In this document: in pieces, positions 46,596 to 54,061 of the stretch | Layout of the letters: every line of letters starts with the position of its first letter | Numbering within the stretch: the stretch's first letter is position 1 | The notes under the pieces: model-generated | Databases searched by the model: none | The model's input: only the letters and a program-made list of their open reading frames with translations | Told to the model about the DNA's origin: nothing | Assembly (NCBI GenBank): GCA_020628375.1 | Contig: JAHDFD010000001.1 | Location: forward strand, 17,232 to 81,231 | Length of the DNA: 64,000 nucleotides | From: Chitinophagales bacterium | GTDB lineage: Bacteria > Bacteroidota > Bacteroidia > Chitinophagales > UBA2359 | Reading direction: 5' to 3' | Translations under genes and position numbers: made by a program

Positions 46596-47351
46596 TTAAA
46601 AAATTTCATATATAATAGGCTTACTTGGGCTTGCATCCATTTGTAAACTTGTTATCTGGAATTGTAAAAAAAAGTTGCCGTCTTTGATTTCATTCGGAAT
46701 AAAAATCATTTCAGAAATTGTACAATGCTCTCTGATATTTTCGGGATATTGCCAAAAGGCATGATGTGCTAATAACTTTCCTTGGTCTTCTTCCCTATCG
46801 ACGGAAGGTAAATCAGTGAGTAAGTGTTCTATATTTCTTTCCACCATCCACTCAATAGCTTCGTGATGAAAATAACAAGGATTTGTTCCTGAGTATTGTG
46901 CTGTTCTTTTATAATCGTCGTTTGGTAATGTTCGGATTATTAATGCTTGTACATTGATAGGATCATCAATGAGCATTTCAAGATGTCGGCGTTGTATGAT
47001 CAAATCTCCGTTTTCCTGTTTTTCAGGATAAACTGAAATTAGTAAGGCTTTGAACATGTATTGCTTCAAGCAATGGTCTAAAATGTATGTTTCTTTACTG
47101 ATATGTCCAACGCATTCGGTATGTGTGCCATTGCCATGAGGGTTTAGTTTTACATTTTTGAAGTTCAATAAACCGCCTTGTTTTGTATCTCCAATAAATG
47201 TTTCTGTTTTAACCGGAAAAATCTCTACCGGTGGGGCATAAAAGCAATTGGGGTTCTGAAAAAAGCCATCTTTTAGAGGAAGTGAGATATCGATAGGCTT
47301 AGAAAAATCAATAGTATAATTTATTTGTTTATGCTGAATTGTGGCATTCAT
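46596..47351 (-). CDS. Cyclase-family (kynurenine formamidase-like) hydrolase
   Basis: The 251-residue protein belongs to the metal-dependent cyclase family (PF04199). The N-terminus has PIDISLPLKDGF, and the metal site is in NPHGNGTHTECVGHIS, matching the HxGTHxDxxxH core with Glu in place of Asp. Later LIIRTLPND, YFHHEAIEWMVE and HLLTDLPSVDREED fit the fold. Members hydrolyse N-formylkynurenine or related amides; sequence alone does not fix the substrate. It has no signal peptide and is probably cytoplasmic. No other kynurenine-pathway gene is nearby. Confidence 0.85.
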   Translation of the reverse strand: MNATIQHKQINYTIDFSKPIDISLPLKDGFFQNPNCFYAPPVEIFPVKTETFIGDTKQGGLLNFKNVKLNPHGNGTHTECVGHISKETYILDHCLKQYMFKALLISVYPEKQENGDLIIQRRHLEMLIDDPINVQALIIRTLPNDDYKRTAQYSGTNPCYFHHEAIEWMVERNIEHLLTDLPSVDREEDQGKLLAHHAFWQYPENIREHCTISEMIFIPNEIKDGNFFLQFQITSLQMDASPSKPIIYEIF

Positions 47352-47389
47352 CTTTTTGGGGCAAAGGTAAGTTGTATTATTAATCGTAC

Positions 47390-47426
47390 AAAAAAGAAGA
47401 AAGGGAAACGCCTAAGCATTTCCCTT
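47390..47426 (-). terminator. Intrinsic terminator of T9SS protein gene 47481-49109
   Basis: AAGGGAAA (47401-47408) pairs with TTTCCCTT (47419-47426) and the minus-strand RNA continues into a U-rich tract. The loop ACGCCTAAGCA shares GCCTAAG with the hairpin at 8277-8316. Confidence 0.85.
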
Positions 47427-47480
47427 CTCCTAATCCTCGCCAAAAGATTTTGCATAATGGGTATTTTCCTTTTAGGAAAA

Positions 47481-49109
47481 TCAATCAACAACCATTATTT
47501 TCTCTATTCCTAATAAATTTCTATATTGATCGTAAATCTTTAAAAAGTAAATACCGTCATTGAGTGATTCAATATTAATGGTATGCTTATTACCATTATC
47601 CAAGACTATATTTTTAACTAATTTACCATCAACATTAAATAGAGACGCATATTGGGTATTTAATGGTTGCATTGATTCTAATGAAATAAATTCTGAAGCA
47701 GGGTTTGGCGTAATTGAAAATTGATTCAAATTAACTACTGAATTGGATACAACTGCTTCTAATTCACTTTCCGTATTTTCAATATGGGTTAACATATTAC
47801 TATGGTATGTATCGACCCAAGTATGGACATCAGGACATGGATATTCAAAGTTTTCGGCTTCACCCCATACAATCCCTAAGGTAACATCATTTATTGCTCC
47901 CGGTTCTAAAGTAATTGGACCAGTTACCATCAAAAATCTTCGATCAGCGGGTTGATTTCCTTCACTACATTCTGACCAAGTATTCGGATCATTTGGAGAG
48001 CCTGAAAACATAAAATTAGTGGGTGTGTCCCCTCCATAACCATCACCTCCTTCGGTGATTGGTGTACCATCGAGCCAAAATCCAGCTAAATAATTATAAA
48101 TATCTTCTGCACTTTGTGGGTTGCCGGTTTGAGCAAAGTCATTATTGTACGAACGGAAACTCGACATACCTAAATCATTCCCAGCTCCATCTTTTAAGCC
48201 ATTAATAAAGGTTATCGCCAAAGCTGGAATTTCTGCTCCATAACCAGCTGTACCACCATCTAATTCATCGCCATTATAAACATAAGCAGTGTTTAATTCA
48301 GGGTTACATCCGACGAAATCGTCTTGAAATTCACCTAAATCTGCATCTACCCAGAAAGCAAAGTAAAAATCAGTAAGCTGACTGGTTCCTTTATACTTAA
48401 GCTTAAAATCCCAAAAAGTGGAATTATTCAAATAGTCGTCGGTTTCAAAATTATAACCCATAGATTGAATTTCCATACCAATGATCTCTCCTCCTGTTTC
48501 TGTATGCTCATTACCTGCATCATTAAACACACGCCAAACATTATTGTCTCCTTTAGCCAAAGGATAATCACCATTTTCCGGATTGTAATCTCCATCTTTA
48601 TCAGCATCAAAGAAAGGAGCTAAATCGTGATTCATATCCAAGCCTTGTTCTATCAGATTAGGATTATTACGAGCCGGCCAATTCAATATATTTTCTGAAG
48701 GATTTGTGAATCCATTATCAATGAATTCCTGAACTTCTTCTTTAGTAACTATATATACTTTATCGAATTGACAAATAGCTTCACCTGTTTCGTCTGAAAT
48801 ATTACCCGGAAAGAAATCTGTTCCTGTTTGTCTGTAAGTATTGGCAGCTAGTTTAAGTTGTCCCTGATCGTCTATTCCTCCCATCCATACAGAAGATGCG
48901 AAAATGGCGTTTATACCAGAACCTGCCGGAACTTCATAGGTAGCATCGGATAAATCCCAGAACATAGTACCTGAACTGCTAGTAATGGCTCTGACATTGT
49001 TTCCTCTTAATAAGTCAAAATTATTTGCTTCAGGACAATCTTGTGCATTAGCAAAAAAGACTGAAGATAACAGAGCAAATACATAAATGAATGTAAACTT
49101 TTTAATCAT
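47481..49109 (-). CDS. Secreted T9SS type A protein, paralogue 1
   Basis: A 542-residue protein with a signal peptide (FIYVFALLSSVFFANAQ). The body has a widespread Bacteroidota layout: WDLSDATYEVPAGSGINAIFASSVWMGGIDD, a Ca-binding-like acidic loop DADKDGDYNPENGDYP, VWRVFND, TTFWDF-type and YFAFWVDADLGEFQDDFVGC, then EYPCPDVHTWVDTYHSNM. The C-terminus (SITPNPASEFISLES ... NDGIYFLKIYDQYRNLLGIEKIMVV) is a type A T9SS signal. Surface-exposed or released; no catalytic motif seen. Its start and the sequence just upstream (TAAATATTCCATT then ATG) match the next paralogue. It ends with the terminator at 47390-47426. Confidence 0.88.
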   Translation of the reverse strand: MIKKFTFIYVFALLSSVFFANAQDCPEANNFDLLRGNNVRAITSSSGTMFWDLSDATYEVPAGSGINAIFASSVWMGGIDDQGQLKLAANTYRQTGTDFFPGNISDETGEAICQFDKVYIVTKEEVQEFIDNGFTNPSENILNWPARNNPNLIEQGLDMNHDLAPFFDADKDGDYNPENGDYPLAKGDNNVWRVFNDAGNEHTETGGEIIGMEIQSMGYNFETDDYLNNSTFWDFKLKYKGTSQLTDFYFAFWVDADLGEFQDDFVGCNPELNTAYVYNGDELDGGTAGYGAEIPALAITFINGLKDGAGNDLGMSSFRSYNNDFAQTGNPQSAEDIYNYLAGFWLDGTPITEGGDGYGGDTPTNFMFSGSPNDPNTWSECSEGNQPADRRFLMVTGPITLEPGAINDVTLGIVWGEAENFEYPCPDVHTWVDTYHSNMLTHIENTESELEAVVSNSVVNLNQFSITPNPASEFISLESMQPLNTQYASLFNVDGKLVKNIVLDNGNKHTINIESLNDGIYFLKIYDQYRNLLGIEKIMVVD

Positions 49110-49351
49110 AATGGAATATTTAAATTTTAATTAAATTGATTCTAAATAAACAACCAGCAAAGAAAATAAAATTAAAATAAAAAAGCTAATTATTAAATAG
49201 AATCTAAAATTACAATTCTTTTAACACATAATCAACTGACATATATCAATCAATCAGCTTTTGTATTTTAGCTTACACTGTCGTAAAACCAAAGTTTGTC
49301 ATTTCTTATATTCTTATTAAAAAGAAAAGACATGTTATTGTCAATAATTCT

Positions 49352-50977
49352 TTAGTGAAGCACAACAATCTTTTTATCAGCCAATAATTTTCGATCTTCA
49401 TTGTAAAGTTTCAGAAAGTAAATTCCATTTGATAGCTTTTGAATATCGATCATACTGTTTGTTTGTGTATGTTTTGCAAAAAATACTTCCCCACCTTGTA
49501 CATCATAAATTCCTATAAAATTATTATTGGTTAAAAGGCTTGTTTCTACAGTAATAAAATCGCTTGCTGGATTCGGTATAATATGCAATTCTGTTTTTTC
49601 AATATTTGAATTGGAAGCAATTACTTCTAATTCGTTTTCTACATTGGTGATATGATCCAACATATCATCGTGGTAAGTATCGATCCAGGCATGCATATCG
49701 GGACATGGATATTCAAAATTGTCCGATTCCCCCCATACAATACCCACTGTTATTTTATGTTTAGAACCAGGTTCGAGTGTAATTGGGCCATTCGCCATAA
49801 GAAATCTTCGATCGTGAGGCGTAAGACCTAGTCCACATTCTGACCAGGCATCGGGTTCATTTGGAGAATCGGGAAACATAAACCCTGAAGGCGCCCCATA
49901 ATCGTATCCGCCCTCACAAACAGGTGTTCCATCTTTCCATTCCCCTTTCAGGTAAGCATAATAGTCCTCAGCATAATTAGGAGTTCCCCTTATACCATAC
50001 TCTCCAAAATAATATAAAAATGATGATAGCCCCATTTCTTCATTATTTTCATTTTTTAAGCCTTCTACGAATGTTAAACTTAAAGCAGGTACGTCTTCAC
50101 CATATCCATATACTCCTCCATCATCAAAATCATCACCATTATAAACAAAGCCTGTATTCTTCTCAGGATAACACCCAACAACGTCATCTGCATAATACCC
50201 AAGATCAACATCAACCCAAAAGCCAAAGTAAAAATCATGAAGCGTTTCACTACCTTTATAGTTTAATTCAAAATCCCAAAAGGTTGTATTATTCAAGTAA
50301 TCATCACTTGTATAGTTATAGCCCAAAGATTGTATTTCCATGCCTATTCTACCACCACCTGATGCAGTATGATCTACCCAATCGTTAAATACACGCCAAA
50401 CATTATTATCTCCCTTCACCAATGGATAATCACCGTCATACGGATTATAATTACCATCATTATTAGCATCGAAAAAGGGTGCCAGATCATGATCCATTTC
50501 TATTCCCAGATCGATCAACGCAGGATTGTTTCGTGCGGGCCAATTCACAATATTTCCAGAAGGATTATTATAGTCATTAGCTTTAAAATCCTCAATTTCT
50601 GATTTTGAAACTTTAAAAACCTTATCCAAGCCACAAACTCTATAAGGGTAATCCGAATTATCATTCTTTAAATATCCAGTAAAAAAGTCTTTACCAGATT
50701 GACGATAAGTTGTAGCTGCTAATTTTAAATACCCATTATCATCTATGCCTCCCATCCAAATTGATGATGCGTAAATGGCATGCTTACCAGAACCAGCAGG
50801 TACTTCATATTTACGATTTCCTAAATCCCAAAACATACATTCAGCACTACTCACAAGTGCATCTACATTATTTCCATCTAAATTATTAAAATAAAGAGCA
50901 GGTGAGCTGGCTTGAGCCCTCATTAAAAATGAAAATAACATCAACAGGAAGAAAATCGGTATAATTTTACAGTTCAT
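49352..50977 (-). CDS. Secreted T9SS type A protein, paralogue 2
   Basis: A 541-residue paralogue of the gene at 47481-49109. The frame opens at 51010, but I choose the ATG at 50977. It gives a good signal peptide (IIPIFFLLMLFSFLMRAQ) and follows TAAATACTCCATT directly, as the paralogue's start follows TAAATATTCCATT. Shared blocks are WDLGNRKYEVPAGSGKHAIYASSIWMGGIDD, DANNDGNYNPYDGDYP, DFYFGFWVDVDLGYYADDVVGC and EYPCPDMHAWIDTYHDDM. The tail (IIPNPASDFITVET ... SNGIYFLKLYNEDRKLLADKKIVVL) is a T9SS type A signal. The 242-bp gap between the two genes suggests separate promoters. Function unknown. Confidence 0.87.
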   Translation of the reverse strand: MNCKIIPIFFLLMLFSFLMRAQASSPALYFNNLDGNNVDALVSSAECMFWDLGNRKYEVPAGSGKHAIYASSIWMGGIDDNGYLKLAATTYRQSGKDFFTGYLKNDNSDYPYRVCGLDKVFKVSKSEIEDFKANDYNNPSGNIVNWPARNNPALIDLGIEMDHDLAPFFDANNDGNYNPYDGDYPLVKGDNNVWRVFNDWVDHTASGGGRIGMEIQSLGYNYTSDDYLNNTTFWDFELNYKGSETLHDFYFGFWVDVDLGYYADDVVGCYPEKNTGFVYNGDDFDDGGVYGYGEDVPALSLTFVEGLKNENNEEMGLSSFLYYFGEYGIRGTPNYAEDYYAYLKGEWKDGTPVCEGGYDYGAPSGFMFPDSPNEPDAWSECGLGLTPHDRRFLMANGPITLEPGSKHKITVGIVWGESDNFEYPCPDMHAWIDTYHDDMLDHITNVENELEVIASNSNIEKTELHIIPNPASDFITVETSLLTNNNFIGIYDVQGGEVFFAKHTQTNSMIDIQKLSNGIYFLKLYNEDRKLLADKKIVVLH

Positions 50978-51082
50978 AATGGAGTATTTAGTAAGAATGT
51001 ATTTATTCATTTAAGCTTTCAATAATGAAAGTTATCTAATAAATACTTCCTCTAATATATTCTAAAAAACGTAATTTAAGAA

Positions 51083-51592
51083 ATGTCATTGATCAAGCAT
51101 TTACTATTTGTACTATCTTTTACCATTTCGACTTCATTAATGGCAGCACTACATGATTATTATGTAGGTGTAACTGAAATCCATTATAACAACTCAGCCA
51201 AGACTTTAGAAATTTCTGTTAAACTTTTTACAGACGATTTTGAAAAAGCCTTGTTAGAAAGAGGAGAAAGTGAAAGTTTATTTTTAGGAGAAAAGAATGA
51301 GAACCCAATCAGTGATGAAGTGATTGCTGCCTATTTTCTTGATAATTTTGAAATAGAAGTCAATGGTAAAACCGTTGAATGGACTTTCCTTGGCAAGGAG
51401 GCTGACATTGAGGCTTGCTGGAGTTTTTTAGAAGTAGAAGGCGTAAAAAAAGTGAAGTCGATCAAGGTAAAAAACAAGAGTTTAATGGATGTATTACCCC
51501 AACAAACCAATTTAGTTCATGTATATGCTAATGGGGACAAACAAAGTTCTTTATTCCTCAAGGGCAAAACAGAAAAGACCTTTAAATTTTAG
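51083..51592 (+). CDS. DUF6702-family secreted protein
   Basis: The 169-residue protein has a signal peptide (MSLIKHLLFVLSFTISTSLMA). It then has the DUF6702 pattern seen across Bacteroidota: HDYYVGVTEIHYNNSAKTLEISVKLFTDDFEKAL, FEIEVNGKTVEWTFLGKE, IEACWSFLEVEG and the end YANGDKQSSLFLKGKTEKTFKF. Two beta-sandwich halves seem likely. Role unknown; in other genomes members often lie beside M1 aminopeptidase or TonB receptor genes (recollection). It precedes the CarboxypepD_reg protein gene by 22 bp and is probably co-transcribed. Confidence 0.83.
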   Translation: MSLIKHLLFVLSFTISTSLMAALHDYYVGVTEIHYNNSAKTLEISVKLFTDDFEKALLERGESESLFLGEKNENPISDEVIAAYFLDNFEIEVNGKTVEWTFLGKEADIEACWSFLEVEGVKKVKSIKVKNKSLMDVLPQQTNLVHVYANGDKQSSLFLKGKTEKTFKF

Positions 51593-51614
51593 AGTTTGGG
51601 AGTTATTGATCATA

Positions 51615-52337
51615 ATGAAAAAAGAAACCGAATATATTAAAAAGAAGTTTACATGTGAGAAATACTGGCGCGAGCTGGAACATTCACCTATTGGTTATCA
51701 TTGTAAAACGTGCAATCTCAATGTTGTTGATTTTACAACATATTCTACAAATGAGATAATTCAATATCTAAGTAATCGCCACAACTTAAAAACATGTGGC
51801 AAACTGGTTGATTCCCAGTTCGACGATGTGAATAGAATGCTTAGTAGAGAGCGTTTTATTGAAATTAATCCAAAAATAAAATCCCTTGCACTTGCTTCTA
51901 TATTGACCTTAGGTTCATGTAAAACGAACTATCAAACGGTTAATCCGGTTCGAGAAGACAAAGTTTTAGCACTAACACTAATTGATGACAACATAAATCA
52001 AAACGACCTTGATTACCATTTAATTAAAGGGATAATAGTCAATGATGATAATCATCCTATAGCTGGTGCAACTCTTCAAATTGGAGATACTGGAATTGAA
52101 GTAAGAACTGATAGTGAGGGTAGATATTTTCAAGAAATACCAATCTCAGTTTCCGATACCATTAAATTAAAAACAGTCAGTCTTGAGACCAATAATATTT
52201 ACGAAATAGAACTTTCAACAATTATTAACAAGGAAGTTAAATTAACCTTAGATGTGTCTCCAATGTGGATTGGTCAGGTGGTGATTGTTCCAAGGTACAA
52301 AAGGATTTGGAATAAAATTAAAAATGTGTTCAGATGA
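51615..52337 (+). CDS. Cys-rich N-terminus, single hydrophobic segment, CarboxypepD_reg-like domain
   Basis: The frame is open from 51519, overlapping the DUF6702 gene, but the ATG at 51615 starts the recognisable protein (240 aa). Residues about 14-64 form a Cys motif common in Bacteroidota (CEKYWRELEHSPIGYHCKTC, NVVDFTTYSTNEI, then KTCGKL), which could bind metal. A hydrophobic stretch follows (about 95-108, LALASILTLGSC) that resembles a lipobox although it is internal. Residues about 138-210 are a carboxypeptidase-regulatory-like Ig fold (IKGIIVNDDNHPIAGATLQIGDTG, TDSEGRYFQEI). It may be an inner-membrane protein with a periplasmic Ig domain; function unknown. Confidence 0.75.
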   Translation: MKKETEYIKKKFTCEKYWRELEHSPIGYHCKTCNLNVVDFTTYSTNEIIQYLSNRHNLKTCGKLVDSQFDDVNRMLSRERFIEINPKIKSLALASILTLGSCKTNYQTVNPVREDKVLALTLIDDNINQNDLDYHLIKGIIVNDDNHPIAGATLQIGDTGIEVRTDSEGRYFQEIPISVSDTIKLKTVSLETNNIYEIELSTIINKEVKLTLDVSPMWIGQVVIVPRYKRIWNKIKNVFR

Positions 52338-52495
52338 TGTACAATCTTTAATAATAGGAAGGATGGTACCTTTCCTCTCAATCATCTTTATTTTCATTTA
52401 CTAGCTGTTTGATAACTGGACTGAGGTTGAATCTCACACTACTATACATACATTTTTTTGTTTCTTTAGAAAAAAAATCTCCACTTTTCAGGTAT

Positions 52496-52518
52496 CCGTT
52501 GGTCTGGAGACACAACGG
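52496..52518. repeat. Palindrome between convergent genes
   Basis: CCGTTG (52496-52501) and CAACGG (52513-52518) form a stem. Longer imperfect arms around TACATACATTT and AAATGTATGGTAG extend it to about 52440-52540. It may serve as a shared terminator region for the CarboxypepD_reg and methyltransferase genes. Confidence 0.4.
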
Positions 52519-52551
52519 AGGTAAGTAAATGTATGGTAGTATGGTTGAATC

Positions 52552-53340
52552 TTATTTTTTAACAATAAATAGCTGGCTTTCATAATCTTCACACGCTGCT
52601 TTATTCAGAAACTGCAGATTACCATTAAAAGCGGGTAAAGTATGATTTGTATAAGGTGCTGCTAGTATTGAACAATTATTTTTTACTGCAAGCTGATTTA
52701 TTTCAGCTACTTTATATACATTCATTTCCATTTGAAAACCTTTTACCAAACCCATTACCGCTAGCTTTTGGCGAATTTTCAGCTTTTCTCTTAGTTTTTT
52801 CACCATTCCGATCTGACGAATATCTTTGGTTGGTACTTGAAATACAGCGAGCCCTCCTTTTTCTAATTTCTTAAAAAAGCCCTCTATGAACAACATACCT
52901 TGTTGTGGTGGAATATGTTGTAGTACAATACTCGAATAAATAAAAGAAATCGAATCATCTGCTACAAAATCCAGGTTCGGTTCAAGATTGTGTTGAAAGC
53001 TCAATTTATCTTTTAGGTCAGCGTTCAACTTGCTTGCTTGCTGAACCATTGTAGCAGCAACATCAACCCCTATCGTATGCTCGAATCTTTGAGCAATGAA
53101 TCGTGAAAGTCTTCCGACACCACAACCAAAATCCAATGCCTGATCAAATTGCTTAGGCAGATAATGATGCTTTTCAAGATAGGCAAAAATGGTATTGATC
53201 TCTTTCGCACCAGCATTAAAAAAAGCTTCTATATCCCAGTTTCCTCCAGCTTTTTCATCATCGGTAAGAATTGACCACAAGGCATCTTCCTGCGCTAAGC
53301 CTTCCCAGGTTCTGGCGTTTATTTTATAATTGAAACTCAT
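52552..53340 (-). CDS. Class I SAM-dependent methyltransferase
   Basis: The 262-residue protein has the Rossmann SAM site: motif I ALDFGCGVGRLSRFIAQRF (about residues 72-90), followed by the acidic strand end TIGVDVAATMVQQA. Motif IV is SFIYSSIVLQHIPPQQG and the later strand is GGLAVFQVPTK. This is the ubiquinone/small-molecule methyltransferase type (Methyltransf_11/25). The substrate is not evident. It follows the Uma2-like gene by 32 bp on the same strand, which in turn follows the TonB receptor gene by 44 bp, so the three may form one transcript. Confidence 0.87.
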   Translation of the reverse strand: MSFNYKINARTWEGLAQEDALWSILTDDEKAGGNWDIEAFFNAGAKEINTIFAYLEKHHYLPKQFDQALDFGCGVGRLSRFIAQRFEHTIGVDVAATMVQQASKLNADLKDKLSFQHNLEPNLDFVADDSISFIYSSIVLQHIPPQQGMLFIEGFFKKLEKGGLAVFQVPTKDIRQIGMVKKLREKLKIRQKLAVMGLVKGFQMEMNVYKVAEINQLAVKNNCSILAAPYTNHTLPAFNGNLQFLNKAACEDYESQLFIVKK

Positions 53341-53372
53341 AAAAAAATTAATTAAAAGACCTTCTGCTTTCT

Positions 53373-54017
53373 TTAATTAGGCTGAACATTGATATTCGTA
53401 TTCTCATCAAATAAGTCTTTGTATATTTTTACTAAAGGAATTTCAATATTAAGGGATTGTATCTTAAGTATTGTATCCAAACCATCAAAATGATTGACTA
53501 TCCAAAGATCGTTTTCATGTTTCACAAAAGTTTCGATTAAAGCTTGTTTCTGATTGACAAGTACATATTCTTTGAACGTTGGAATTTTTTTATACTTTCT
53601 GAATTTCCCAACCCTATCATAACTCGTGGTTGAATCTGACAACACTTCAATTATAACAACTGCGTTTGTAATACCATTTTTATCAAATTCACTCATGATT
53701 ACTTCACCGCAAGTAACAAACATATCGGGATGAAGTATGGTATTTATTTCATCAACGGCGAGGTGCGCATCACTTCCAAAAGGTTCACAGGCAGTTCCTT
53801 CTAATTGTTGTGAAAAATTGTAGATCAAATTTCGACACAATCTAGCATGGGAAATCGTTCCTCCTGCCATAAACCAGATTTCACCGTTATAAAACTCCAG
53901 TCGATTAACAGGCTCTCCATCAACCATTAAACCTCCAGTATTTATCTGTTCTTGAAACCTGTAAAAGTCTTCAATCTGATAATTGGATCTATTACTGAAT
54001 AACTTCAATGCTCCCAT
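53373..54017 (-). CDS. Uma2-family (DUF820) nuclease-fold protein
   Basis: The 214-residue protein matches the Uma2/DUF820 PD-(D/E)XK family. Seen are the N-terminal GEPVNRLEFYNGEIWFMAGGTISHARLCRNL, the core HPDMFVTC (PD of the active site), VVIIEVLSDSTTSYDRVGKFRKY with Glu and Lys, and FKEYVLVNQ. This family is expanded in cyanobacteria and found in many Bacteroidota; nuclease activity is predicted, but its role is not settled. It lies between the methyltransferase and TonB receptor genes. Confidence 0.87.
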   Translation of the reverse strand: MGALKLFSNRSNYQIEDFYRFQEQINTGGLMVDGEPVNRLEFYNGEIWFMAGGTISHARLCRNLIYNFSQQLEGTACEPFGSDAHLAVDEINTILHPDMFVTCGEVIMSEFDKNGITNAVVIIEVLSDSTTSYDRVGKFRKYKKIPTFKEYVLVNQKQALIETFVKHENDLWIVNHFDGLDTILKIQSLNIEIPLVKIYKDLFDENTNINVQPN

Positions 54018-54061
54018 CTCCTAAATTTACGCTACAAAGTTCAGACTTATAAAGGCAAAGA

